From Algoriphagus sanaruensis (GTDB lineage Bacteria > Bacteroidota > Bacteroidia > Cytophagales > Cyclobacteriaceae): a DNA stretch of 64,000 nucleotides. The position numbers and the translations under genes are program-made. The stretch is from positions 1,116,001 to 1,180,000 of the forward strand of contig NZ_CP012836.1 in assembly GCF_001593605.1 (NCBI RefSeq), written 5' to 3'. The notes beneath the pieces were generated by a model. That model did no database searches and had not been told where the DNA came from. It saw nothing but the letters and a program-made list of their open reading frames with translations. Numbering within the stretch: the first letter of the stretch is position 1; the number at the start of each line of letters is the position of its first letter. This document shows, in pieces, positions 26,986-34,497 of the stretch.

Positions 26986-27645
26986 ATGAAAAAATATTTT
27001 GGACTGCTCGGTATTTTAGTTTGGATGTCCTCTTGTCAGCAAGAAAAGGAAATGCCAGATACATTGCCATTTCAAGTCGCAAAGGCCTATGGTATTGAGA
27101 ATTTTGATCAAGTCAATTCCATTGCCTACACGTGGAATGTACAACGGGATTCTGTCAATGTAATATCAAGGGACTGGAAATGGAATATCAAGGACAGCAC
27201 GGTTTATTATTCAGGACCGGACACCACGTTTACTTACAGTCTCACAGCCGATTCGCTTCCGAAGCAGGACGGGGCCTTTATCAATGATAAATACTGGGCT
27301 ATGATGCCTTTTCAATTGGCTTGGGACGCTGGCTATACCTATGAAACTGTTGAAAATGTTCCTTCCCCTCTGAAGGGAACCAATTCCACCAAATTGACCA
27401 TCATCTACAATTCGGGAGAACCAGCTGCGCCAGGAATGGGCTACACGCCTGGTGATGCCTATGATCTCTATATCGATGAAAATAAGATGATCCTCGAATG
27501 GACATTTAGAAGAGGAAATGGAGCTGAAGGGCGTACTTGGACTTGGGAAAATGTGGGAGATTTTGGTCCGATTAAGCTTGCACAAGACCACATGGGGCAA
27601 GATGGTAATCGCTTTATTTGGTTAACCAACGTCAAAGTCGAATAG
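26986..27645 (+). CDS. Lipoprotein of unknown function
   Basis: 219 residues; signal peptide with lipobox SSC at Cys17. The mature part is rich in Trp, Tyr and Thr, with alternating polar and hydrophobic residues that suggest an all-beta protein (NVISRDWKWNIKDSTVYY, LILEWTFRR-like strands). I do not recognise the family. It follows the second SDR by 27 nt and is closed by a terminator, so it may be the last gene of the dehydratase operon. Binding of a periplasmic ligand or lipid is possible but unsupported. Confidence 0.8.
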   Translation: MKKYFGLLGILVWMSSCQQEKEMPDTLPFQVAKAYGIENFDQVNSIAYTWNVQRDSVNVISRDWKWNIKDSTVYYSGPDTTFTYSLTADSLPKQDGAFINDKYWAMMPFQLAWDAGYTYETVENVPSPLKGTNSTKLTIIYNSGEPAAPGMGYTPGDAYDLYIDENKMILEWTFRRGNGAEGRTWTWENVGDFGPIKLAQDHMGQDGNRFIWLTNVKVE

Positions 27646-27667
27646 GCTTTTAAATAAAAATGAGTTG

Positions 27668-27695
27668 AGCCGCGGGGATTCCTTGCGGCTTTTTT
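27668..27695 (+). terminator. Rho-independent terminator
   Basis: AGCCGC (27668-27673) pairs with GCGGCT (27685-27690); four more inner pairs (two G-T) and an ATT loop follow. Six T follow directly. It closes the operon ending with the lipoprotein gene. Confidence 0.8.
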
Positions 27696-27725
27696 ACATT
27701 TAATCCTTCTCAAATCTTCCCCAAA

Positions 27726-28604
27726 ATGAACCGAAGAAACTTTATCGCCTCAGGAGCACTACTTGGTGCCGGAGTAATGGCAAGTCCTATCCAATCGTTT
27801 TCTTTTACCCCCCAAAAATCTTGGACGGTAGGTGAAATCATGGACACGTTTATTGCTCAAGTACCTAATGGTCCTTTTGCACAAACAGTAGATACGATCA
27901 AAGTGGGCTCTAGAGAAACGGTAGTCACCGGAGTGGTAACTACTATGTTTACTACCATGGAAATCATCCATAAAGCCATCGAACTTAAGGCAAACTTGAT
28001 TATTCCCCATGAGCCTACTTTTTTCTCGGGGCAAGATGAAACAGATTACCTGCAGGAAGATCCAGTTTTCCGAGCGAAATATGATCTGATGGAAAAGCAC
28101 GGGATTACCTTATGGAGAAACCATGACTATGTCCACAGAATGCAAGATGATGGAGTTCGTGTTGGGGTAGTTGGAGATCTCGGCTGGGATGAATATTATA
28201 CTCCCGGAAGCCGGATTTTGACTATTCCCAAAACAGACCTTCGCGGACTAATTAATCACATTAAAGCCAAGTTGGGTGTGCCTGCCATGCGGTATGTCGG
28301 GGATTTAAATCAGACTTGCAGTAAAGTACTTTTACTTCCTGGAGCTGTAGGAGGACGTCTTCAAATTACTCAGATCATGGAGCACAGACCTGATGTATTG
28401 GTGTGTGGAGAATCCAATGAATGGGAAACGCCGGAATATGTAAGGGCTGCCAATGAAATCGGTATGAAGCTATCCATGATCGAGATTGGGCATTCTGCCA
28501 GCGAAGAGGGGGGATCAGAATTTGTCAAAAACTGGCTCAATCAAAATATGCCCGAACTTCCTGTTTATCATATTCCAAGTGGGAATTCGCTTCAGGTATT
28601 TTAA
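27726..28604 (+). CDS. Tat-exported Nif3-like dinuclear metal protein
   Basis: 292 residues. It starts with a twin-arginine signal (NRRNFIASG, then a hydrophobic stretch to about 25), so it should be folded in the cytoplasm and exported by Tat. The mature part resembles Nif3/YbgI proteins: IIPHEPTFF (95-100), NHDYVH (132-137), CGESNEWE and GHSASEEGG with His256 and Glu260. The usual HH pair appears as His95-Glu96. These residues would hold two metal ions. Typical Nif3 proteins are cytoplasmic and about 250-370 residues; export is unusual. The substrate is unknown. It is 35 nt downstream of a terminator and 59 nt ahead of the DUF2059 gene. Confidence 0.82.
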   Translation: MNRRNFIASGALLGAGVMASPIQSFSFTPQKSWTVGEIMDTFIAQVPNGPFAQTVDTIKVGSRETVVTGVVTTMFTTMEIIHKAIELKANLIIPHEPTFFSGQDETDYLQEDPVFRAKYDLMEKHGITLWRNHDYVHRMQDDGVRVGVVGDLGWDEYYTPGSRILTIPKTDLRGLINHIKAKLGVPAMRYVGDLNQTCSKVLLLPGAVGGRLQITQIMEHRPDVLVCGESNEWETPEYVRAANEIGMKLSMIEIGHSASEEGGSEFVKNWLNQNMPELPVYHIPSGNSLQVF

Positions 28605-28663
28605 ACTAAACTTTCCAAATAAAATATCTTCTTTTTGCTAATTCATTTAATAAAATCTATCCA

Positions 28664-29104
28664 ATGAAAAGAATCCTTGCCACCCTTGTTTTGCTTATCG
28701 TCTTTCATGTTAGCTTTTCGCAAACTCAACCCAAAGAGCCTGTTTTTCAACTCTTGGACGCCATGAAGATCAGCACGAACATGAATCAAATGGTAGATGT
28801 ACTGAGGAAAAATCCAATGTTTGCCTCATCCAATGTTCCAGATGAATTTTGGGAAGAATTCAAAGCTGAAATGTCTTCTGATGAATTGATGAAAGAAATT
28901 GCGGCAGTTTACTCAAAGTATTATTCAGAGGAAAAAATGATGGATCTCATCCAATTTTACAACTCGCCGATTGGTCAAAAAACCTTGGAAATTACCCCCG
29001 CACTTACGGGAGAAACCATGCAAATTGGACAGCGATATGGAATGCAGGTGGTTCAAAAGATCAGTGAAAAAATGAAGGAAAAAGGATATACTTCTTCACT
29101 GTAA
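28664..29104 (+). CDS. DUF2059 family secreted protein
   Basis: 146 residues. Signal peptide of about 20 residues ending in FSQ. The core YSKYYSEEKMMDLIQFYNSPIGQKTLE is the DUF2059 signature: a helical periplasmic domain of unknown function, common in Bacteroidota and Proteobacteria. All visible segments are helical and charged. It ends 2 nt before the A run of a strong bidirectional terminator. No partner is evident; the nearest gene on the same strand is the Tat-exported Nif3-like protein. Confidence 0.9.
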   Translation: MKRILATLVLLIVFHVSFSQTQPKEPVFQLLDAMKISTNMNQMVDVLRKNPMFASSNVPDEFWEEFKAEMSSDELMKEIAAVYSKYYSEEKMMDLIQFYNSPIGQKTLEITPALTGETMQIGQRYGMQVVQKISEKMKEKGYTSSL

Positions 29105-29105
29105 C

Positions 29106-29137
29106 AAAAAAGCCGGATTTAATCCGGCTCTATTTTT
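29106..29137. terminator. Bidirectional terminator
   Basis: AGCCGGAT (29111-29118) pairs with ATCCGGCT (29122-29129) around a TTA loop. An A run lies on the left and a T run on the right. It sits between convergent genes and can serve both. Confidence 0.85.
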
Positions 29138-29731
29138 TTACAAACTCCAAATATTTCCTACATCCGAAAGGGGAATACATCCCAAATAATCTCCAGGAAT
29201 GGGATCATAGCTCAGGACATTTTTTCCGATTTCCTCCGAACTGAAATACGCCCAAAGAACAGTGGACTTTAATCCTCGGTAGAACCCGACTGGTTCGCGA
29301 GGTCCCACTGCTCCACCCCAAACAGTTTTGGGGAATTTAGGAGAATTAGCTTCATGCCCCTTGAAGCAAGCTGTTTTGTCCTCCTCAGAAAGCTCTGCAA
29401 ATACGTTTCCGTACTTCTCCTTGCAGTCTGCATTGAATTTTTCAATATCTGCAACTACTTGCTTTTGGCCTGCCTCATCGTAAGTTTTTGCATACATCAA
29501 GTCAATGAATACATCTGCCTTGACATCCAAGCCGCCGGGTGTTTCTGTTTTAGGCAACAGAAAATCCACAAATGAAGAAATGAATCTTGCTTGGTCTTCT
29601 GAAAGAAATACAGGAGTCCAAGTCAATCGATCCGTCTTTGCACAAGCCTGAAGCAAGCTGAGCAGAGTCGGTGCTCCTGCCGCTGCTCCGAGTGCTAAAG
29701 CTGATTTTTTGAGTGCGTCGCGTCTATTCAT
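29138..29731 (-). CDS. Gluconate 2-dehydrogenase subunit 3 family protein (Tat signal)
   Basis: 197 residues. The N terminus MNRRDALKKSALALGAAAG is a Tat signal. A Cys at residue 30 (LQAC) could also be a lipobox. The mature part fits the small subunit of membrane-linked FAD-dependent sugar/alcohol dehydrogenases (LSEDQARFISSFVDFLLPKTETPGG, then DVFIDLMYA). The small subunit is needed to export the flavoprotein subunit, which has no signal of its own, and that subunit is encoded 3 nt upstream. It should form a periplasmic oxidoreductase with it. No cytochrome c subunit is visible in the window. Confidence 0.9.
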   Translation of the reverse strand: MNRRDALKKSALALGAAAGAPTLLSLLQACAKTDRLTWTPVFLSEDQARFISSFVDFLLPKTETPGGLDVKADVFIDLMYAKTYDEAGQKQVVADIEKFNADCKEKYGNVFAELSEEDKTACFKGHEANSPKFPKTVWGGAVGPREPVGFYRGLKSTVLWAYFSSEEIGKNVLSYDPIPGDYLGCIPLSDVGNIWSL

Positions 29732-29734
29732 GGC

Positions 29735-31441
29735 TTAGAGATTCATTTTTTTAAGTTCGGAGACCGCGTGATTGGCAGCTCTGGCAGACAAGGCCATATA
29801 AGTTAAGGATGGGTTCACGCAAGAAGAAGAAGTCATACAAGCTCCGTCGGTCACGAAGACATTTTCGCATCCATGAACCTGATTGTTACCATTTAGTACA
29901 GAAGTTTTTGGATCTCGACCCATTCGGGCAGTTCCCATTTCATGGATTCCAAAGCCCATTTCATGCTTGTTGTCAAATTCCATGATGTCCTTCAACCCAG
30001 CTCTTTCCAGCATTTCTTTGGCATCCTTTCTCGCCTGATCGTTGAGCGCCAATTCATTGGCTTTCCATTCTGCATCAATCGAAAGTGTGGGCTGACCCCA
30101 CTTGTCCAAGACGTCTTTGTTGAGATATACTTGGTTTTCATGATAAGGGAGACACTCAGAAAATCCTGTGATAAAGAACTCCCAAGGTCCAGGCTTCATC
30201 AGACCGTCTTTGAAGTTGCCACCAAAATCTTCCTGATTACCTCCCGCTCCCCATCCCGATCTTCCACCACCGCCTTGGAAGCCAAATCCTCGGACAAATT
30301 TGTCAGATTGCGGACCGTCTTTGAGATTGACATAGCGAGGAATATAAATCCCGTTTGGTCGACGCCCTTTGTAATACTGATCTTCAAATCCCTCCACAGT
30401 TCCCATAGCTCCAACTCGGTAGGTATGATCCATCAGGTTATGGCCGAGTTCACCGCTGTCATTTCCAAGTCCATTTGGGAACCGATTGGAAGTAGAATTC
30501 AGCAATATCTGAGTTGTACTCAAAGTTGAGGCGTTTACGAAGACAATTTTGGCTTTGTAGACGATATCCTCACCAGTTTCTGCATCGATGATTCGAACGC
30601 CTGATGCTTTACCCTTTTGCTCATCATATACCACAGACTGGACAATGGAAAAAGGCCTGATTGTCAAATTTCCGGTAGCATTTGCCGCAGGCAAAGTCAC
30701 CGCATTACTGGAGAAATAAGCTCCATAAGGACATCCGCGGTCGCATCGATTTCGGAATTGGCATTTGCCTCTTCCATTCAAAGGTTCGGTCAAGTGGGCC
30801 ACCCGACCAATAATCATATTTCTGCCATTGAATTCTTTTTCAATTCTGGCCTTGACGTGTTTTTCCACACAGTTCAGTTCCATGGGAGGTAAAAAATGGG
30901 AATCCGGCAATTGAGGTAGCCCCAAAGCTTCCCCGCTGATCCCGGCAAATTTCTCTACATGCGTGTACCAGGGTTCAATATCCTTGTATCTGATTGGCCA
31001 ATCTACGCCATGTCCGTCTTTCGCATTTGCTTCAAAGTCCAAGTCTGACCAGCGGTAGGTTTGCTTTCCCCAAAGCAAGGACCTTCCACCCATTTGATGA
31101 GCTCTGACCCACATAAAAGGTTTGACTTCGGTGTAGGGATTTTCGAGATCATTGGCATGAAAATGCTCATTCATCGCCCCGATAAATCCTGATCGTCCCC
31201 CTTTGGGATGCTTTGCTTTTTGCTCCGGAGTAAGTCCGCCACGAAGTTCATGCTCCCAAGGGTCAAGAGTCATTGTCGGGTAATCCACCACATGTTCTAC
31301 AATTCGTCCCCGCTCTAGGACAAGAGTTTTGAGACCGGCTTCGCAAAGTTCCTTTGCTGCCCAGCCCCCGCTGATGCCCGAACCGATGACGATAGCGTCA
31401 TAGGTTAAGTTTTTGTCGGCATCGATATTAAAATTGGCCAT
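29735..31441 (-). CDS. GMC family FAD-dependent oxidoreductase (large subunit)
   Basis: 568 residues from the ATG at 31441 (MANFNIDADKN). The frame stays open upstream to 31531, but that part is encoded by REP-like repeat DNA and is not protein-like. The FAD-binding motif GSGISGG is at 20-26, and the C-terminal GMC block ends with HEMGTARMG and TDGACMTSSSCVNPSLTYMALS. RNRCDRGCPYGAY is a Cys cluster typical of this subgroup. It oxidises an alcohol or sugar hydroxyl and passes electrons to an unseen acceptor. No signal peptide: export likely depends on the Tat signal of the subunit encoded 3 nt downstream. Substrate unknown. Confidence 0.93.
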   Translation of the reverse strand: MANFNIDADKNLTYDAIVIGSGISGGWAAKELCEAGLKTLVLERGRIVEHVVDYPTMTLDPWEHELRGGLTPEQKAKHPKGGRSGFIGAMNEHFHANDLENPYTEVKPFMWVRAHQMGGRSLLWGKQTYRWSDLDFEANAKDGHGVDWPIRYKDIEPWYTHVEKFAGISGEALGLPQLPDSHFLPPMELNCVEKHVKARIEKEFNGRNMIIGRVAHLTEPLNGRGKCQFRNRCDRGCPYGAYFSSNAVTLPAANATGNLTIRPFSIVQSVVYDEQKGKASGVRIIDAETGEDIVYKAKIVFVNASTLSTTQILLNSTSNRFPNGLGNDSGELGHNLMDHTYRVGAMGTVEGFEDQYYKGRRPNGIYIPRYVNLKDGPQSDKFVRGFGFQGGGGRSGWGAGGNQEDFGGNFKDGLMKPGPWEFFITGFSECLPYHENQVYLNKDVLDKWGQPTLSIDAEWKANELALNDQARKDAKEMLERAGLKDIMEFDNKHEMGFGIHEMGTARMGRDPKTSVLNGNNQVHGCENVFVTDGACMTSSSCVNPSLTYMALSARAANHAVSELKKMNL

Positions 31442-31498
31442 ATACAATAGGTTTATTGAGGGGATAATAATAGGTAAAAATGGTGGAAATGCAGAAAT

Positions 31499-31741
31499 AC
31501 AGATCGCCCTCCCGAAATAGCTACCGCTCATCGGGATTGTCGCTTCAGGGCTCTAATTTATTTTTATTCATTCATGTCCCAAATTGAATTTGGGGCTTAC
31601 ACAGGATGCGCCTTCAGCGCTTTGATATTCCAATTGATCACTGAAATAATGCCAAAGGCATTTTTTGTAAGAGCCCAGAATTCAATTCTGGGTTTAAAAT
31701 CAATTTTGTATTTTCAGGTGTGCCAACGGCACGATCTGTAA
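31499..31741. repeat. REP-type hairpin array, left module
   Basis: A run of short hairpins, several carrying the side sequence ACAGATYG or its complement. Units: ACAGATCGCC with a split hairpin (31499-31554); palindrome CCCAAATTGAATTTGGG (31578-31594); GCGCCTTCAGCGC (31608-31620); ATGCCAAAGGCAT (31649-31661); palindrome CCCAGAATTCAATTCTGGG (31674-31692); and GTGCCAACGGCAC followed by GATCTGTAA, in reverse orientation (31720-31741). The same order recurs to the right of the transposase gene. The gene-free stretch 31442-31498 shows nothing else. Confidence 0.85.
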
Positions 31742-31771
31742 TGCGTTTTTCAATCCTAAATTTTTCAATCC

Positions 31772-32218
31772 ATGCCACAGTCCTTAGCCAAAGTGTACCT
31801 CCATATCGTTTTTTCGACCAAAAACAGGGTCCCTGTGATCCCAGAAGAATTCAGGCCTAAAGCCCAAGCCTATTTTATCCAAGTAGGTGCATCACTTGGA
31901 AGCTTCACGGAGGTGATTTTCATGATGCCGGATCATATTAATTGGCTATGTGCCTTGCCGAGAACTATCACTATTGCGGATCTGGTGAAGAATATCAAGA
32001 TCTCCAGTTCCATCAAATACAAGGAACTAATCCATCACAATTTTGAATGGCAAAAGGGATATGGCGCATTTTCAGTCTCTCAATCCAAATTGGAGATAGT
32101 CAAAAAGTATATCCAAAATCAGCCTGAGCATCACCGAAAAATTGACTTTCAGACCGAATACCGGAGGTTTTTGGAGGAATATCAGACTGAATATGATGAA
32201 AAATATGTGTGGGATTGA
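31772..32218 (+). CDS. IS200/RAYT-like Y1 transposase with altered HUH motif
   Basis: 148 residues, the normal length for IS200-like TnpA. The protein follows the family: KVYLHIVFSTKNRVPVI at the start, MMPDHINWLCALPRT in the middle, KISSSIKYKEL, and the catalytic Tyr113 in KKYIQNQPEHHRK. The metal-binding HUH motif should be His-hydrophobic-His (PDHIHWL in relatives), but here it is His55-Ile56-Asn57. The codon AAT at 31940-31942 is one base from CAT. The second His is normally needed for metal binding and strand cleavage, so the enzyme may be dead or nearly so. There is no frameshift or premature stop. Flanking hairpin arrays are its probable substrates. Confidence 0.88.
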   Translation: MPQSLAKVYLHIVFSTKNRVPVIPEEFRPKAQAYFIQVGASLGSFTEVIFMMPDHINWLCALPRTITIADLVKNIKISSSIKYKELIHHNFEWQKGYGAFSVSQSKLEIVKKYIQNQPEHHRKIDFQTEYRRFLEEYQTEYDEKYVWD

Positions 32219-32235
32219 ATGATGATTTTTTCATT

Positions 32236-32450
32236 ACAGATCGCCCCTTCAGGGCTCTCGATTACCTTTTGCTGGATACTTTACCCCAAATTGAATTTAG
32301 GGCTGTAACAGATTGCGCCTTCAGCGCAATTGGTAATTCAATCAGATTTTGGATAAAGTACCAACGGCACGACTTGTATTTGCCCAGAATTCAATTCTGG
32401 GTTTTCGTAATAGCCAAGGATTTCCGAGAGTGCTGAAAGCACGATCAGTA
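32236..32450. repeat. REP-type hairpin array, right module
   Basis: Units in order: ACAGATCGCCCCTTCAGGGC (32236-32255), an intact form of the split unit on the left; palindrome near 32284-32304 (CCCAAATTGAATTTAGGG, imperfect); ACAGATTGCGCCTTCAGCGC with a 7-bp stem ATTGCGC/GCGCAAT (32308-32330); GTACCAACGGCAC plus GACTTGTA (32358-32378, reversed, stem mutated); palindrome CCCAGAATTCAATTCTGGG (32383-32401); GTGCTGAAAGCAC plus GATCAGTA (32430-32450, reversed). From 32478 to 32647 I see nothing further. Confidence 0.85.
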
Positions 32451-32477
32451 CTATAATTGTTATAACTATAATTGTTA
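32451..32477. repeat. Short direct repeat
   Basis: CTATAATTGTTA occurs at 32451-32462 and again at 32466-32477, separated by TAA. It directly abuts the hairpin array on its right side. It may be a remnant of array growth or a slippage product. Confidence 0.6.
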
Positions 32478-32647
32478 CAACGAGGTTTGAACAAACTGCT
32501 ATTGTTTTTGTCAGATAGAAACCTAGACAAGTCAAGAATTGAAATTGGGTTTAAATAGAGTTTATTTATTCGTGTAGGGTGAGGAAGGCATTTATTAAAA
32601 AGAAAGTTTTAATTTGAATCGGTAAAACAATCCTTGAAATCCATCAA

Positions 32648-33142
32648 ATGAAAAAATCGAAAATTCACCCTTTTGATCTAATTCTTGATATTCTTGGCAT
32701 AACCGCTATCCTCGCCCTTTTTGCTATTCCTGCCATTTTTTACCAAGGTCTCCCCGACAGCCTGCCAAGACACTATGGTCCGGATGGTTTGCCAGATGCC
32801 TTTGGGGGAAAAGGAGTGATATGGGGTTTGCCAATCCTTGGGTTCTTCATGTATTTGGTAATTCGATTTATCAGTACTCTTCCCGAATTAATCAATTTGC
32901 CATTCAAAGTAAATCCAAGTGAAAGCGAATCTCAGAAAAGGAAATATGGCAGGATGATCCGGATCCTGAATGTGGGTATAATTTTCCTCTTTGTCTTTTT
33001 CACCTACAATACAATTCAAATCGGATTGGGTACCCAAACTCAACTTCCTTCAGGGTTTAAGGCGATGGCCTTGCTTTTACTTTTTGGGATTCCGTCAATT
33101 TTCCTGATTCTTGATTGGTTGAAATCCCGAAAATTTAAATAA
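32648..33142 (+). CDS. DUF1648 domain membrane protein
   Basis: 164 residues with four hydrophobic segments at about 12-32, 56-76, 105-125 and 136-154. The loop after the first segment, LPDSLPRHYGPDGLPDAFGGK, matches the DUF1648 pattern (P-x-H-x-G-x-D-G-x-P-D), found in SdpI-like proteins and many small bacterial membrane proteins. Function is unknown; SdpI relatives give immunity to a killing peptide or help sensing. It stands alone, 197 nt after the hairpin array and 61 nt before the M20 peptidase. Confidence 0.85.
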   Translation: MKKSKIHPFDLILDILGITAILALFAIPAIFYQGLPDSLPRHYGPDGLPDAFGGKGVIWGLPILGFFMYLVIRFISTLPELINLPFKVNPSESESQKRKYGRMIRILNVGIIFLFVFFTYNTIQIGLGTQTQLPSGFKAMALLLLFGIPSIFLILDWLKSRKFK

Positions 33143-33203
33143 CACATTCTTTTTGGATTGGAATCCCCTTGTCCCCACTCTCTTTATAAGCTATTTTTCT
33201 GAC

Positions 33204-34493
33204 ATGAAAAAATTTACCCTTCTTTTGATCCTCGCGGTGTCACCGCTTTTCACTTTTGCCCAGCAAAAACTGAATAAAGACGAGAAAAAACTCATCGAAT
33301 TGATTGATAAAAATTACCAAGAAACGCTGGCCATCCTCGAGGAGGTGATCAATATCAACTCGGGTTCGCTCAATAAGGAAGGTGTGCGTGAAGTAGGTCG
33401 TGTCTTCGAGCGGGAATTTCAGAAAATCGGCTTCCAAACCGAGTGGTTAGAAGTCCCCGAAGAAGTCAACCGTGCCGGGCATTTTGTGGCTACGCGCAAA
33501 GGAACCAAAGGCAAAAAACTTTTCCTGATCGGGCATTTGGATACGGTTTTTGAAAAAGACATGCCATTCAATCCGTTCACTTACCTCAATGACTCTACCG
33601 CCACAGGTCAAGGTGCCAATGATATGAAAGGTGGCGATGTGTTGGTGTTGGCCAGCTTGAAAGCCATGCACCAGCTGGGGCTTTTAGACGATCGCACGAT
33701 CACCGTATATTTTAATGGAGACGAGGAAAGCACGGGAGATGCAGCACTTTCCAGAAAGGACTTTACCGAACGGGCCAAGCAGCACGACATCGCTTTGGGC
33801 TATGAGACCGCACAGGGATTTTCTACGGCCACCGTTGCACGAAGAGGGGCAGGAGGATGGACTCTGAAAACCAGTGGGCGCCAATCCCATTCAAGCGGAG
33901 TTTTTGGACAGGGAGCTGGTTATGGTGCTATCTATGAAGCTGCGCGAATACTGAACGAATTCCGTGAAGCTTTAGCGGGCGAAAAATACCTGACCTTCAA
34001 TCCGGGTCAATTTATTGGAGGTTCGGATGTGAAACTAGATCCAATTAGTGGAACAGGAACCGCTCTCGGCAAGACCAATATCGTCGCCCGAGAAGCGATC
34101 GTCACCGGTGATTTGCGGTTTTTGGGTGAAGCTCAAAAAGAAGCTGCTCGCACAAAAATGCGGGAGATCGTCGCCAAAAACCTACACCAAACCGATGCGG
34201 AAATCACCTTCTACGACTACATCCCCTCCATGGAGCCGACAGAAGGAAATTATGCCTTGGCAGAATTTCTCAGCAAGGTAAGTCAGGACATGGGCTACGG
34301 TCCTGTAAAACCCGGAGATCCGGGAAGCCGAGGTGCTGGAGATATTTCCTTCGTGGCTGAGTTTATGGACTGTCTGGATGGTTTGGGAGCTTCGGGAACT
34401 GGCGCACATGCCCCAGGAGAAACCATCAACATGAAGCAATTTCCCGATTTGATCAAAAGAAACACGATCTTTCTGTACCGATTGACCCGATAA
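33204..34493 (+). CDS. M20 family metallopeptidase (glutamate carboxypeptidase-like), secreted
   Basis: 429 residues from the ATG at 33204, which opens directly into a signal peptide (MKKFTLLLILAVSPLFTFAQ); the in-frame ATG at 33153 adds a non-signal stretch and is rejected. Zinc-site motifs: GHLDTV with His111 and Asp113, ANDMKGG, GDEES with the catalytic/bridging Glu174-Glu175, and GTGAHAPGE near the C terminus. A dimerisation domain lies between. Family members trim C-terminal residues from peptides or split folate-type or acyl-amino-acid amides, in this case in the periplasm. A GH13 gene follows after 4 nt, so the two are co-transcribed. Confidence 0.92.
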   Translation: MKKFTLLLILAVSPLFTFAQQKLNKDEKKLIELIDKNYQETLAILEEVININSGSLNKEGVREVGRVFEREFQKIGFQTEWLEVPEEVNRAGHFVATRKGTKGKKLFLIGHLDTVFEKDMPFNPFTYLNDSTATGQGANDMKGGDVLVLASLKAMHQLGLLDDRTITVYFNGDEESTGDAALSRKDFTERAKQHDIALGYETAQGFSTATVARRGAGGWTLKTSGRQSHSSGVFGQGAGYGAIYEAARILNEFREALAGEKYLTFNPGQFIGGSDVKLDPISGTGTALGKTNIVAREAIVTGDLRFLGEAQKEAARTKMREIVAKNLHQTDAEITFYDYIPSMEPTEGNYALAEFLSKVSQDMGYGPVKPGDPGSRGAGDISFVAEFMDCLDGLGASGTGAHAPGETINMKQFPDLIKRNTIFLYRLTR

Positions 34494-34497
34494 CCTG

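Larger units (their letters stand above)
31499..32450 (+). mobile_element. RAYT-type element: IS200-like transposase between two hairpin modules
   Basis: A single transposase gene (31772-32218) lies between two diverged copies of a 215-245 nt module of hairpins and palindromes. This fits REP-associated tyrosine transposases, which are usually single-copy and act on REP hairpins rather than moving themselves. No target-site duplication or terminal inverted repeat of a classic IS is seen. Confidence 0.7.

Noticed and set aside
29942-30529. 195-codon open frame opposite the GMC oxidoreductase gene
   Set aside because: Antisense to conserved flavoprotein sequence; no supporting features.
31442-31531. 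Thirty-codon N-terminal extension of the GMC protein
   Set aside because: The upstream part is encoded by REP-like repeat DNA; the ATG at 31441 begins the recognisable protein.
31499-32450. CRISPR array
   Set aside because: The repeats are short hairpins in both orientations with irregular spacing and no unique constant-length spacers; no cas genes are nearby.
33153-33203. Earlier in-frame start for the M20 peptidase
   Set aside because: It would place 17 residues in front of an intact signal peptide.
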